64,000 bases of DNA from assembly GCA_030063045.1 (NCBI GenBank), contig JAQSEB010000139.1, forward strand, positions 1 through 64,000, given 5' to 3'. The position numbers were made by a program, and so were the translations under genes. The stretch comes from Pratylenchus scribneri (lineage: Eukaryota; Nematoda; Chromadorea; Rhabditida; Pratylenchidae). The notes beneath the pieces are model-generated. The model worked only from the letters and a program-made list of their open reading frames with translations, did not search any database and was not told where the DNA came from. Positions 42,883 to 54,856 of the stretch are shown here, piece by piece (the first letter of the stretch is position 1; each line of letters opens with the position of its first letter).

Positions 42883-44126
42883 CAGAACGAAATGGATGGA
42901 AAATTCAAAAAAATTTAATAATTAATTATTATTCGCTTGCTAGCCATCAATAAATTTTAATTTTATTAATTAATTTGTTACAATTAAAATATTGGAAATT
43001 GGATAATTCCAGAATTAGTTGATTGATGGTCTATCTAGCTAATTTTGGCTTATAGACCTCTGACAGAATCGAGAATGGGTTCATTCGATTCAGCATGGTC
43101 CATATAGTCTATAAAATTTCAATTTCAAAATAATATGAGCCTGTTTTGAAAAGTTGAATCGTTGTTTAAACCCAAACCGGTTTTGGTTAAGCCTTAATAA
43201 CAGTCTGAAATTTAAACTTCATAGACTAAATCGACCATGTCGAGTCGAATGAGCCTATCCTCGAGTCCGCACGAAAACTATAATCCGAGATTTCCAAAAT
43301 TAGCTGGCCAAATATTTAGCTAAAATTCCGGAATTAAGCAATTTCCAATATTTTGTCTGTAACATATTCATAAAATCCTCATATATTTTCCTTTCGTTTT
43401 TATGGCCACATCTCCCCATTCCCTTCCCATCCCCCAATTTTTATTATTAAATTCTTGCATCGAATTTTGTTAATTCCCAAAATAATCAAATCAATATTTC
43501 CTTCCACAATAATTTAGAACATTTTAAATTTAACAAATTGTGATGATTACCAAAATTGATTGATGATGAAAACACAAAGCTTATTTGTTTGTAATTTGTG
43601 TAGAAAAAATTAATAAAAAATAATTTATAAATTGTGTGGAACAGAGCCGAGTTTTGATGTAAATAAATTGAATTGGTTTGAAGTTAAAAATTGAAACAAA
43701 TTCCGAAAAAAAAACATCAAATCGAGTAAATTAAATTGATGGTGGATAAACGCAAAATTAAATTTAATTGGGAGGGTGGAAACAAACAAAAAACTTCAAC
43801 TTTTTGGGTGGGTCATTCAAATTTCAAATTAAATCATAATCGAAAATTTTATGGTGAATTAAAAAATGGATGGAAATACAAAGCGAAGAGAGGAAATTTA
43901 TGTGTTTTTGATGTTGGGTCAGGTCAAAGAAAATGGAGAAAATTAACTTAAAACAAAGCAAAATAAGTTTGGGGGGTTTATAATATTGAAAATTGGGTCC
44001 GATCAAAATGAATAAAACTAAAATTATAAAAAATGAATCAAATCATCCAAATAAAGTCTCAAATCCAAACATCATCATTTCGCTAAATAATCATCCTTCC
44101 ATCCTTCTTTTCTTCTGTTCATCCAT
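42883..44126. other. Convergent intergenic region (REPS1 / FUBP-like)
   Basis: AT-rich 3' flanks. It includes a diffuse foldback near 43020-43320 (CAGAATCGAGAATGGG / AAACCGGTTTTGGTT). The ORF at 43736-43951 lacks recognisable content. Nothing else supported. Confidence 0.5.
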
Positions 44127-47100
44127 TTATTGAAGGTAAAGCTGTTGCTGGGGACGCGGTTGTTGTTGCGGGACAGCCTGATTCTGCTTCATTTGTTGCT
44201 CAATCAAATTCGCTTGGTCATGCATTCCTGTGAATTTTAATGTTAATTAGTTTTTGGAGAGAAATTAAAAGTTTGTATTAAGTCCGAGTCCGAGAAAAAA
44301 AAAATAACTTCCCCTGAACGGATCCGAACCCGAGACCTCCTAAATTTTTAAAAGTGAAGAGTCATCTCCCTCTATGGATCGAAAATTTTCAAAAAATTTT
44401 TTGTTCGAAAGAAATTTATTTTAGAATGTATTAAAGATAATAAAAGTGACAAAAACCAAAAATATTTTCCGCGGACTAAGCGGATTCGAACACGAGACCC
44501 TAAATTTTGTAAGTGAAGGGTCCCTTCTTCTGGTCGAAAATTTTCAAAATTTTTTTGGTAAAATCTGTATAAACCCGAGCCAGCCTAAAGCTCATATTTA
44601 AACAAATTTTATTAGTTATTCACATACCCATTGTGCGATAATACTCAGCCCATTGAGCACTGTAGTCGGGTTGGCCAGTTTGTGGATTGATGGCCGGTGC
44701 ACCTGAATATTTCAAAAAATAATCCAATTTTCAAGTCAAAAAGTGTACCTCCCGTCATTCCCTGCTGCTGACCACCACCACCACCAACGCCGGCATTTCC
44801 CATCGCCAATTGTTGTTGCGGTTGGCCAACTTGCTGCGGCATTTGATGTGCCTGTTGCACCTGGTGAGCTTGTTGAAATTGTGGTGCTTGCGAAACGGCG
44901 GTGGCCATTGCCCCGGGGATGGTCTGGTAATGTTGGGCGGCGGCGGCGCCAAATTGAGGTTGAGCGGCGGCCGCGGTGGCGCTGGCAAATCCGGTCTGTT
45001 GCTGTTGGTTGTAGTATTGATTCCACACGGATGGGTCTTGCACTTGTGAAGTTGGTGCTGTACCTGACAATTTTTTGGTATTTTAATTTGTTGAAAATCA
45101 TTAAAATGGATTTGCACCAAAATAATTAAAAAGGTTTAAGGGTTTATCCAACATTAAACCATATAAACCCAAAAATGGATAGAGCTGGTCAAGACGCATT
45201 GAATGGTATATAATTTTTAATGCTTTGGTCAACAATTAAATGGTATTAAACGGTTTAAACCAATTTTGGTTTAATGGTTCAAAACCATGAATTTATAATT
45301 GGTTAAACCCAAATCAAAATATAATAAAATGATTATGCGTTTTGACGGGATTTTTGGTGTTAGTTTTCATGCTGAATTTTTTCCACGTTTTAAATATTTT
45401 CTTTAATAAATTAATTTTATAAATAAAACGAACTGAATGGTTGCGGATTTGTGGGTCCATACGGATTGCCAACCGCCGTGAGTTGTGGTGCCGCCGCTGT
45501 GGTCAGTGCCGTTGCCCCAACAGTCCCATGGAATGGTGGCAGCGGTGTGCCCGGTGCCAAATCGCCCACTTTGATGCGAATGATGTGTTGGACATGATGG
45601 ATTTGATAGGGAGTCCCACGGATGACAAAAACTTTCTCATTTGAGTTGGGTGGAGAGTCGCGGCTCAGCTCAACATGGGCATTGGTTTCATTGCAAATCT
45701 AAGTGGTGTGAAATATTTTTGCATAAATTAAAATTATACTATCTTTAAAACTTAAAGTCCAGATTTTTAAAAAGGTCTTGGATTTTTAAAAATTTAAGGT
45801 TTAAGATTTTTAAAAAACATAAGGTCTAGAATTTTTAAAACTTAAGGTCTAGTTTTGAAAAACGTAAGGTCTAGGATTTTTAAAAACTTAAGGTCTAAAT
45901 TTTTTAAAAACTTAAGAGGACCTAGTTTATTTTGCTATTTTTATGTGTCATCAAACCGATTTGATGGTGTCCCCTCCTTTGCCAATGACTAATCCAGTTT
46001 TGTTTGCGGGCACATGCATATAGAATGTCTCTTGCGGTTGGGTGCCACCGGTGCTTCGGGTGACCAGCTCGGAAATTTTCGCTGTTGCGTGACTGATTTG
46101 CTCCGGTGTTCCCTGGATGATGGCACAACGCTCTTGCAAATTCGGATCTGGAATATCTGAATGTTATCAATCTTTTACTTAAATGCAAATTTTTTAAAAT
46201 TTTTTAATGTTCATTTTTTGATTACAATTTGAAACCTTGTAAAAATTTCAATGGAATAAAACCAAAAATGAGTATAATTTAGCGCATTTATGACACTCCA
46301 TAACCGATAATTAAACGATTAGGGAGTTCTTAAGATCCGCACAAACCCTTTGGCTTAGGTTGGCTAGTATTTTTTTTTTTTTTGAAAATTTTCGACCTAA
46401 AGATGTGATTTATTTTTGCAAAAATTTAGGTCTCGGGTTCGAACCCGCTCTGAGGAAGGTATTTTTCTTTCGAACTTGGTTGTTACTTTTATGAACTTTT
46501 ATATATTCTACAATACATTTTTGCCGAAAAACAGTAACTAGAATCAAAAATCCGACCACATAAATTCGTTAGTTTTACCCCAAATTATCAATTTCTCCCC
46601 GCATGACAAACCATCAGTTTTGAATTGAATTTTGGCGCCGGTCTCCTGGGCCAATCGCTTGATCGTCTCACCGCCTTTCCCGATGATTATGCCCACCGAT
46701 GAGCGGGGCACAATCACTTCGCCCACCGATTTTGGTCCGGCCCCGGTGCGCAGCGCTTGTTGAATGTTCGGTTGGGTGTTGGTATCGCTGGTGATCAGAC
46801 TTTCAATGATGCGTTTTGCCGCCTCCACTTTGTCCGGCGGGCCCGAAATGCGCAGCGGTTTCTGTGTTAAAATGTGTTTTTTTGGTTGAATAATCACTAA
46901 TATTGAGAACATACCGCTCCCATGGTCACTTGATGGCTTTCTTGGACTAACATCATTTTGACGCCCATTTGTTCCTTAAAAATGCGATTAATATATTGGT
47001 TTTGACTATGAATTAAACCTGTAATCCTTTGATGGTCTCCCCGTTCTTGCCAATGATGAGACCGCATTTTGTGCCGGGAATGCTCAGCTCAATGTTGGCC

Positions 47101-48777
47101 ATTTGGCCGCCGCCGCCATTTTGCATTCCACCGCCACCGCCGGGTTGACTGCGAGCACCGCGCTCCAGGACGTCATGGATCAATTGTCGTGCTTTGCTGA
47201 AGTTTAGGTTTTTGTGAGCCATCTAAGGTCTTTTGGGCCATCTTAAGGTTTTCTGCGCCATCTTAAGGTTTTCTTGGCCATATTAAGGTTCTCTGAGTCA
47301 TCTTAAGGTCTTTTGGCCATTAAGGTTTTTGTGAGCCATCTTAAGGTCTTTTGGTCATCTTAAGGTTTTTGGCCGGCCATCCTATGGTTTTTTGGGTCAT
47401 CTTAATCTTAAGGTTTTTTGGGCCATCTTAAGGTTTTTTGAGCCATCTTCCTAACAAAATTTCCTATGCTATAAGAATAGAAAACTAACTCGATGCAAAA
47501 ACGTGGCCCTTGCAGAGTGCATTGACGAAAACCGCTCATGTTGCTTTCGCCGGCCATTTGGACTCGGCAGCCCGACTGCTGTTGAATCAGCTGAATTTGT
47601 TCACCGCCGCGTCCAATGACTTAAATTGCGAATTTTAGTGTAAATTTTCAATTGTGGTAAAACTTACTAAGTCCAACCGAAGTTTCGGGGATGTCCACTG
47701 TCTCCATGAGTTGCTCGCCTACCGGTGCACCCATTCCCATGCTTGCCATTTTTTGTTGGTCCTCCTGTTGGTCGTTGGTGGATGTGTTGGTTTTTTCGCG
47801 TTTGATCGGACAAACTGAAAATTTATGTTGAGTTATTTTTGTTTATTTGTGGTTCTTTTTAGTTTTTGGGATGTATTTTAGGCACATTTTAAATGTATGT
47901 TGAAAATGTGAACCATGCAAATTTGTAAAAAATGTATTAAAACGTATGAAAAAATTTGTTCAAATATTGGCAAACCGTAATCAATGCCTATGAAATATGT
48001 GTGTGTGAAAATGTGTGAAATACGTATGTGGTCAAAAATTTATTTGGGCAAATCAAAAATGTGGGCAAATATGTATGATGGATTTGGATTTGTTCACATA
48101 CAATTCAAATCGTCCGATGAATTTGCCCTCTTTTGTCCTCCGTTTGTTGATGATGATGCAGTGAGCTAGAAATGAACGCATAATAATAAAATTTTTGGGG
48201 TAATAATTATCGAGGCTGAGGAGAATGGACACTGTCCAGGCGCCCATGGCCTCTTTGTGTGGTGTCATTTGTTTGAAAATATGTATAAATACACACTAAC
48301 ATTAATAAATGTAATGTAATGTATATGTAAATTTAAAATATACGAAAAATTCAAAATTTATTTATGGCACATTCATTAAATAAAAATCAATGAACTTTGT
48401 TTTATCAATTTATTAATATTTAAATCAATAAATTCAAAAAATGGAAATTGTGATCATGATCAATCATAAGAAATCAATGATAAATGGTAAAAATCAACAT
48501 CAAAAAATTTTAAAAACCATATATAAATCATATCACCATTAAATTTTGTGAAGCAATAAAATTCTACCCGTAAATGTGAAAAATGAAATTTTAAAAACCA
48601 TTCAATGTAAAAAATGTTGGAAATATCAAATATATGTGTGGATTTTGAAATTTTTTTAGTACTTAACAAAGGCCATAATTTTTAATAATCAATTAGGAAT
48701 ACCTTTTTGGCGCGCTGCAAGGCTGTATTTAACTCGGATTCTTCTATGCTGTATTGTACGGTGCTGCTGTCTTTCAT
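44127..48777 (-). CDS. FUBP/KSRP-like KH-domain RNA/ssDNA-binding protein
   Basis: Binds AU-rich RNA or single-stranded DNA to control transcription, splicing and mRNA decay. Twelve exons: 48703-48777 (ATG at 48777), 48102-48165, 47668-47814, 47490-47619, 47019-47196, 46915-46974, 46612-46861, 45957-46147, 45434-45698, 44749-45063, 44628-44702, 44127-44227, giving 616 residues, close to human FUBP1. Four KH domains: IGRGGEQIQ (KH1), IIGKNGETIKGLQ (KH2), IIIGKGGETIKRLAQETGAK (KH3), VIGKGGDTIKS (KH4), each with the GXXG loop. The Gln/Ala/Gly-rich C-terminus has the FUBP tyrosine motif (DYSAQWAEYYRTMG). The N-terminus MKDSSTVQYSIEESELNTAL matches the amphipathic FUBP start. Introns hold three SINEs and two simple-repeat arrays. 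Confidence 0.93.
44282..44400 (-). mobile_element. tRNA-derived SINE copy (truncated tail)
   Basis: Minus strand GGTCTCGGGTTCGGATCCGT, then GGGGAAGTTATTTTTTTT. In the last intron of the FUBP-like gene. Confidence 0.7.
44405..44555 (-). mobile_element. tRNA-derived SINE copy
   Basis: Minus strand GGTCTCGTGTTCGAATCCGC, then TTAGTCCGCGGAAAATATTT, TTGTCACTTTTATTATC and a TCTAAAATAAATT end. Adjacent to the previous copy. Confidence 0.7.
45128..45370. repeat. Foldback repeat, family B
   Basis: CATTGAATGGTATATAAT, GGTCAACAATTAAATGG, AAACGGTTTAAACC, TGGTTTAATGGTTCAAAACC and GCGTTTTGACGGGAT. In an intron of the FUBP-like gene. Confidence 0.75.
45745..45925. repeat. Degenerate intronic tandem repeat
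   Basis: About seven units of 25-30 bp built on AAAACTTAAGGTCTAG followed by ATTTTTAA. In an intron of the FUBP-like gene. The AAGGTCT core recalls the array at 47222 in the same gene. Confidence 0.8.
46378..46525 (+). mobile_element. tRNA-derived SINE copy
   Basis: GGTCTCGGGTTCGAACCCGC, GAGGAAGGTATTTTTC, TTGGTTGTTACTTTTATGAA, then TTCTACAATACATTTTTGCC. In an intron of the FUBP-like gene, opposite orientation to the gene. Confidence 0.75.
47222..47455. repeat. Degenerate 20-bp tandem repeat in FUBP intron
   Basis: About ten units of roughly 20-22 bp with GGCCATCTTAAGGTTTTTTG as a model. It starts right at the end of exon 47019-47196 and fills most of that 293-nt intron. Some units overlap the reverse-strand ATG at 47222, which is not a real start. 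Confidence 0.85.
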
Positions 48778-49452
48778 CAGGCAAAAGCCATCAACAAGAA
48801 GAAAATAATTGTTTTTTGGTTGAATGAAAGCTTAAAACTGTCTGAAAATGATTGAGCTTTAGCTTTGATAATGCTTTAAAATATTTTGTAATCAATTTAA
48901 TTGGAGGTGGGAGCTAGGACATAGGTGTATAGGATAGGAGGGAGTGGGATCGAAAAATGGCATTGAGAAATTTAGAATAAACTTGGTTGACTATCGGACT
49001 TCGATATATTGGTGAATGGGCAAGTTGACAAGATGATTAAATCAGTTGAAGGGTGAGTTTACGTTCGCGTTCCCATCTTAACATTCATTCGATTTTTAAT
49101 TCCTGTGAATCGAGGATGAATGAAGATGATAAATGAAAAATGATGGAAATGGAATGGAAAAATGGTTGAACAGAAAAATGGAAGAGATATTGGACATAGA
49201 CATAGATACAGAGATTACTATTCGGGATCGATTGCGATGGCGTCACCCTATACCTATAGAGTTTTTCGCTACTTCTTTTTACTTTCTCCTCGCTTTCACT
49301 TTTACATATTCTCGTTCTTTTCTCTGTTTATTTAATGAAAAGTGAGGCTTGTTTTTTAGAAAATCATTTCGGAAAATTTTTCTTAAAATGTTTTCAAAAA
49401 TTTTCAAGGGTTTGGTTTCGATTTTTGCTTCATTTCGTCGATTTTTTTCTTA

Positions 49453-50482
49453 CCCCTCGGTCACAATAGGGCGTTTTCCGCTCACCGCGACGGAATACCT
49501 ATGTCACATTAACAGCGGAAAACGCCGAACTTTTCTCCGTCGAACGGAAAAACGCATTCCGCCGCGTTTTCTCTATTGACCACCCCAGCAGAAACGCCGA
49601 GCGTTTTCGGTCGAACGGAAAAAAGCTCTCCGCCGAGCGTTTTTTTATTGTGACCACTGACCAGTCCAGCGGATTGAGACAGCGGAAAAACGCCCGACGT
49701 TTTTCCGCCGATCGGGTTTTCCGCTGATGCTGGTCACAGTAGAGCGATTTTGGCCTTTTTTTCCGTCGAACCGAAAACGCCGGCAATTCAAATAATTTGA
49801 ATTTTTCCGTCCTCCGCCGAGCGGAATTCCTTGTATTTTGCCCAAAAACCCTAGACTAGACATTTTTAAAAATAAATAAAAAATATTAAAAAATTTTATA
49901 AGCTTTCCAAATCAATTCCATCCTATGTAAAAAACTCTGCTCTATTCAATGATATAAGAATTTATTTATTTGGATGAGGAAAAACATTATTTATGAAGAT
50001 GCAAAATATAAATCATATAAATTTTTATATTTTCATTTAATTTTTATATCATTAAAAAGAGGAAATTTTTCTGAATAAGATATACCTGATTTTAGATTTT
50101 TATTAAATTTTTGAAATTTTAAAATAATTTTCAAAAATAAATTTAATTTTTAATTGAAAGAGCGGAAAAACTCTCAAATTTTATTGTGACCACCTCGGCG
50201 TTTTGAGGCGACGGAATTGCATTCCAATTCCGTTCGGCGTTTTCCTGAAAATCTGAGTGGTCACATTCAGCGGAATTTTTGATTCAGTCGCCGACAAAAA
50301 ATTCCGTCCTAATTTGTGGTCACAATGATTTAGGAGAACACTGTTTATGTGACCACAAAATGGGCGGAAATTTTTTGTCGGCGACGGAATCAAAAATTCC
50401 GCTGAATGTGACCAAACTCGGCGGAAGGCCAAAACGTTTTCCGTTCTCCGCGGCGTCCTTCCGCCCTATTGTGTCCGAGGGG
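49453..50482. mobile_element. PIF/Harbinger-like non-autonomous element with nested foldbacks
   Basis: Ends CCCCTCGGTCACAATAGGGC and GCCCTATTGTGTCCGAGGGG form terminal inverted repeats, flanked by TTA on both sides (49450-49452 and 50483-50485). A 3-bp TTA duplication is the PIF/Harbinger pattern. Inside are many inverted copies of GTGACCAC and CGGAAAAACGC motifs and one complete inner foldback (50259-50414). No transposase ORF. Confidence 0.75.
50259..50414. repeat. Inner 156-bp near-perfect palindrome
   Basis: TGGTCACATTCAGCGGAATT then TTTGATTCAGTCGCCGACAA at the left, and the reverse complement at the right with one or two changes, around a short centre (GATTTAGGAGAACACTG). It looks like a separate small MITE. 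Confidence 0.8.
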
Positions 50483-50717
50483 TTAAAAAATCGATATTTG
50501 GGATCAAATTACATTTTTATTTCAAAATAAAATGTTGTGCCAAATGCCAGTTCATCTTCATTGCAGAACCCGAAATTTAGATTTAGTTTTTCTTGTCTAG
50601 ACTAGACTCTAGAAGAGAAGTTTTTCAGCTTAAAGCTTAGACCAAAACCCAGCCTATAGCTTAATTTTATTCATCGTTCAACAATTTTATTTTTAGATAT
50701 TCTAATAAAATTATAAA

Positions 50718-53536
50718 ATGGCAGACCCGCTTTCACTTCTTCAAGAATTTGCGATGGGAAGGCGTGAACTTCGAGAGTTGCAATATGTAATTTTTATACT
50801 TAACAAAATGAAACATAAAATGCTTTTTAAGAACGGGAAGCTTTACTATGTGTTCGGCGACGTTGCCTACCAACATGATGCGCGAACAAATTTGGGCGTT
50901 TACAACAAGCAGGATGAATATTACACAATTGAATCAATTTTGTTGTTTTGGCGAATGCGCGAACTTCAACACACGGCCTATGTGCGTGATGTGTCCGGCA
51001 GGGGGATTACTTCAATTACACGTGTTCAGCGGTATTAATTTTATACTTTAATTCAATTTAAATTCATCAAATTTAGTCGAGATCTACTGGATTTCCTGAA
51101 TGGCGGTCCATTGCCCAAAGAAGCCAACATGCTTGCACCGGTTCCTCCACCAATTCCAACAGCACAACTGAAACCGGACAAAGACCAGCAGGCGGAACTG
51201 GATCAACAACAAACATCATCGCACTATGAGCCGGAGAGGAAGAAGCCAAAGCTGGAGCAGCCGGACAAAAAGGGGTATGAGCAATTTTTTTGCTCCTCTA
51301 TCTCGATTGGGTAATTCACACCCAATTCATGTAATATAGACAGAGGATCGACAAAATCCTCGACAAGTCCATTGGTGACAATGCAAATGCACCGGCGACC
51401 GAGGTGCGTGGTCTCAGCAGTTCATTGCCCGCCGAGAAAGTGGCCCAATTGCGAAGCCGGGTGAAAAACAATTTGAAGAATAAACCGTTGGATGATGAAA
51501 GGTTTGCAACATTTTTGGTAATTTTAATCTCAATTTTGCACATATTTTCAGTTTTGTTTCAATTGCCGAAATGGCCCCAGTGCCAAATGCAAGCAGCGAT
51601 TCCATTGGCCGTTTCATTGCGGAGAAGGAACGAATTCGAAAGGACCGGACCACCTGTTTGGAATCCCATTCCCGTGATTTTTCCACAATTATGGCAATGG
51701 TCAAGGATGTCCATGTTTGCTTACATTTTATTAAAATTAATAAAAATTATTTATTATTTGATAGCTTCGCGAAAATCAACCAAAATCCATTGCACAAAAC
51801 CAAACTGGCGCGATGGCCGGTGGGATGACTTCCTCGATGCCCGGCAGTGTCAGCCAAGCGCAGCAACAAATGAAAGGGGGCCAAAAGTCGATGATGCCAG
51901 TCCCCGGTGGTTACAGCCGATATGATCAGGAAATATTCCAAAAGGAAGCGGTGGCCGATTTTGAAATCGAAACTGATCTCACTTTTCATGGTACCGGTTT
52001 ATATTGAATATTAATTTAATACTCAAATTCAAATACCATATTTCTTCTATTAGAAGCCAACCTTAACTTTCAAGTAAGCCCATACTTGATTGTGGAGGCT
52101 CTCAAAAAAGCCTTGTTTTATAGTAATAGCTCAAGCCTATTCTCTAATAGTAGTATATATTCTCTAATAAAAGTCCACACTTCGAAAATTTTATGTAAAA
52201 AATAACTAAATTTAAGTGAATTTATGCCGAAACAAACAATTTTTATCAAAAAATATCAACAGCCCCATCTCGAAGGTTTTCTGTAAGCCCACCCCTCTAA
52301 TAGAAACCCATCTTCTATTAAAAATCATCTTCTTAGGATCTCTGAAGAATGATAGGTAGCCCATGGGCCACTAATAGAATCAAAAAGGTAGATAAATTAA
52401 AAGTTAAAAATGCATAAAATATTATCAAAAAAATATTTAGAAAAAGGTCAAACAATTTGAAAAAATGCCTTCATCCTAAATTTTACTCTGCTAAATTTTC
52501 AGGCAATAATGCATTGAATCAACAACAAATGAACCGGGCAGCTGCATCCACTCGTTCCACGGCGCCGTTCACTCCCAACGGTGTTCATGCAAGGACACCC
52601 GATCCGAGGCAATCATCGCTTGCACCCGTTGCTGCTCCCGGCGGTGGACAAAGGCAACAAAAACGTGTATCGCGCACTCCAATCATCATCATTCCGGCCA
52701 CTGGGACGGCACTGATCACCATGTACAATGCACAGGACATTCTTCAGGTTTTTTTAATCTTTTAATCCAAATATTCTTACATTTTTGACCCTAAAATTTG
52801 GGGCAGATTTTTCATTTTTGTCCTTAAGATATTGAGTATATTTTCCATTTTTGACCCTAAAATTTGGGGGCAGAGTTTTCATTTATATTTAATTTTTAAT
52901 TTGAATTTTTGTAATGAATAAATTAAAAAAAATATTTAATTAAACATAATAAAAAATATTAATAAAAGTTCGACCATTTATCGAATTAATTTATTTAATT
53001 TTTTTAAGGATTTGCGTTTTGTCAGCTCGGATGAGAAAAAGCGCACATATAGGCGTGAGAATGAATTGCTACTTCAAATTCCGAAGAATGGCTCCACGGT
53101 GCCCTATCGAATTGTGGACAATCCAACCAAGCTGAAGGATGAGGAATGGGACAGGGTTGTGGCCGTTTTTGTGCAGGTAAATTCCAAAATTTTGGACTGA
53201 ATTTTAGTACATATTTAATTTTGAAGGGACCCGCATGGCAATTCAAGGGTTGGAAATGGAATGGTAATCCGGTTGAGGTGTTCGCCAATGTGGCCGCATT
53301 CCATTTGAAATTTGAGGAGCAAAAATTGGATTCAAATGTTGCCAAGTGGAGGTGAAAAACGCTTTTTGTCTTAAAAATATAAAAAAAATAATTTTAAAAA
53401 ATAATTTTGCAGTGTGAACGTCCTGTCCCTGTCTCGAACGAAACGCCATTTGGACCGAGCAATTCTGCAGAAATTTTGGGAAATTTTGGATCGTCACATT
53501 GCCAAAAGCGGCAAACGGGAATGGCTGAGATATTAA
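50718..53536 (+). CDS. cdc-73: CDC73/parafibromin, PAF1 complex subunit
   Basis: Nuclear subunit of the RNA polymerase II-associated PAF1 complex. Ten exons: 50718-50786, 50832-51031, 51077-51274, 51340-51501, 51552-51708, 51765-51990, 52503-52747, 53009-53176, 53227-53351, 53413-53536, giving 557 residues (human 531). Starts [20 protein letters not shown] as in parafibromin; the N-terminal domain has [20 protein letters not shown]. The middle has [15 protein letters not shown]. The Ras-like C-terminal domain runs [20 protein letters not shown], then [19 protein letters not shown], and ends SGKREWLRY. The first intron is only 45 nt with no stop in frame, so a naive reading would include it. 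TTTTATTTTTAG 22 nt upstream of the ATG is a likely trans-splice site. Confidence 0.97.
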
Positions 53537-54856
53537 TTCGTTCGATTTTCGATAAAGAAAGAAGTTTGATCCGGCTGAAATCAAATTCAATCAATAAATA
53601 CTGGAAAATTCAATCAAATTTGATTTGTGTTGTTTTTGTAAAATTTCCAATTATTTCCATCGTCCAAGACTCATTCATTTATTATAAACAAAATTCCGCA
53701 TGGTTATCAATTTTTTAAAATTGTACACACACATTTTTATTTTCTGCCTAGTTTGTTTGTTTTTTCCCTTCTCTTAACATTTTTTTGTCAATTTTTTATT
53801 CGATATTTTCCATAATAAATTGTAAAAACATTAAAATGTGTAATGGATATTGGTAATGGTCAATTTAAATTATTTTTAGTGAGAAGAGGAAATAAAAAAA
53901 TTTACTGACGATTTTGATTGAAGAAAGCAAATAAAATTTTGGGTTATAATTTGCCAGTTTCCAGAATGTTTTAATTCCGCCTGTTTTGTGTTTTTACTTA
54001 GATTCTTCATTTAGAATAATTCCGCCTGTTTTGTGTTTTCGGAATAATTCCGCCTGTTTATGTTCGCTTAGAATAATTCCGCCTGACTTAGAATAATTCC
54101 GCCTGTTTTGTGTTTTCGCTTAGAATAATTCCGCCTGTTTTGTGTTTTCGCATAGAATAATTCCGCCTGTTTTGTGTTTTCGTTTAGAATAATTCCGCCT
54201 GTTTGTGTTTTCGCTTAGAATAATTCCGCCTGACTTAGAATAATTCCGCCTGTTTTGTGTTTTCGCTTAGAATAATTCCGCCTGTTTGTGTTTTCGCTTA
54301 GAATAATTCCGCCTGTTTTGTGTTTTCGCTTAGAATAATTCCGCCTGTTTTGTGTTTTCGCTTAGAATAATTCCGCCTGTTTTGTGTTTTCGCTTAGAAT
54401 AATTCCGCCTGTTTGTGTTTTCGCTTAGAATAATTCCGCCTGACTTAGAATAATTCCGCCTGTTTTGTGTTTTCGTTTAGAATAATTCCGCCTGTTTATG
54501 TTTTCGCTTAGAATAATTCCGCCTGTTTGTGTTTTCGCTTAGAATAATTCCGCCTGTTTGTGTTATCGCTTAGAATAATTCCGCCTGTTTTCGAGATAAA
54601 GAAATTAGAAAAAGAATTATTTATCGGAATTACACCTACAATTAGCATGAAATCACCATGATGATCAGGGCAAAAATAATGAAATTTGACTACTCCATTA
54701 AACTTAAAACTTCTTTAAAGTCAAAAAATAACATAATTTTTCATTATATTTTGATGAGCCTAAGTCCACAAATTTCCATCACCAATTTAGGTGATATTGT
54801 GATTTGAAAAAAGGATTTAAAAATCTCCATTTATTCATTCATTCATTAATTCCATT
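53537..54856. other. Convergent intergenic region (CDC73 / globin)
   Basis: AT-rich with AATAAA motifs, mostly occupied by minisatellite array 3. No gene seen. Confidence 0.55.
53972..54592 (-). repeat. 32-bp minisatellite array 3 (reverse orientation)
   Basis: About 20 units of TTCCGCCTGTTTTGTGTTTT then CGCTTAGAATAA, the reverse complement of arrays 1 and 2. Some units are shortened (ATTCCGCCTGACTTAGAAT), showing a higher-order pattern in which the short unit recurs at about 54085, 54232 and 54440. Confidence 0.95.

Larger units (their letters stand above)
48778..50717. other. Divergent intergenic region (FUBP-like / CDC73)
   Basis: Holds the two promoters and a 1,030-bp transposon-like element (49453-50482). 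ORFs at 49133-49579 have no recognisable content. Confidence 0.5.

Noticed and set aside
43736..43951. 71-codon ORF (MMVDKRKIKFNWEGG start)
   Set aside because: Asn/Lys-rich AT-driven frame with no splice partners or family resemblance.
44743..45129. Overlapping ORFs on both strands at the FUBP C-terminal exon
   Set aside because: Shadows of the Gln/Ala/Gly-rich coding exon 44749-45063.
49349..50530. ORFs over the 49.3-50.5 kb region on both strands
   Set aside because: They fall in palindromic transposon DNA and mirror each other.
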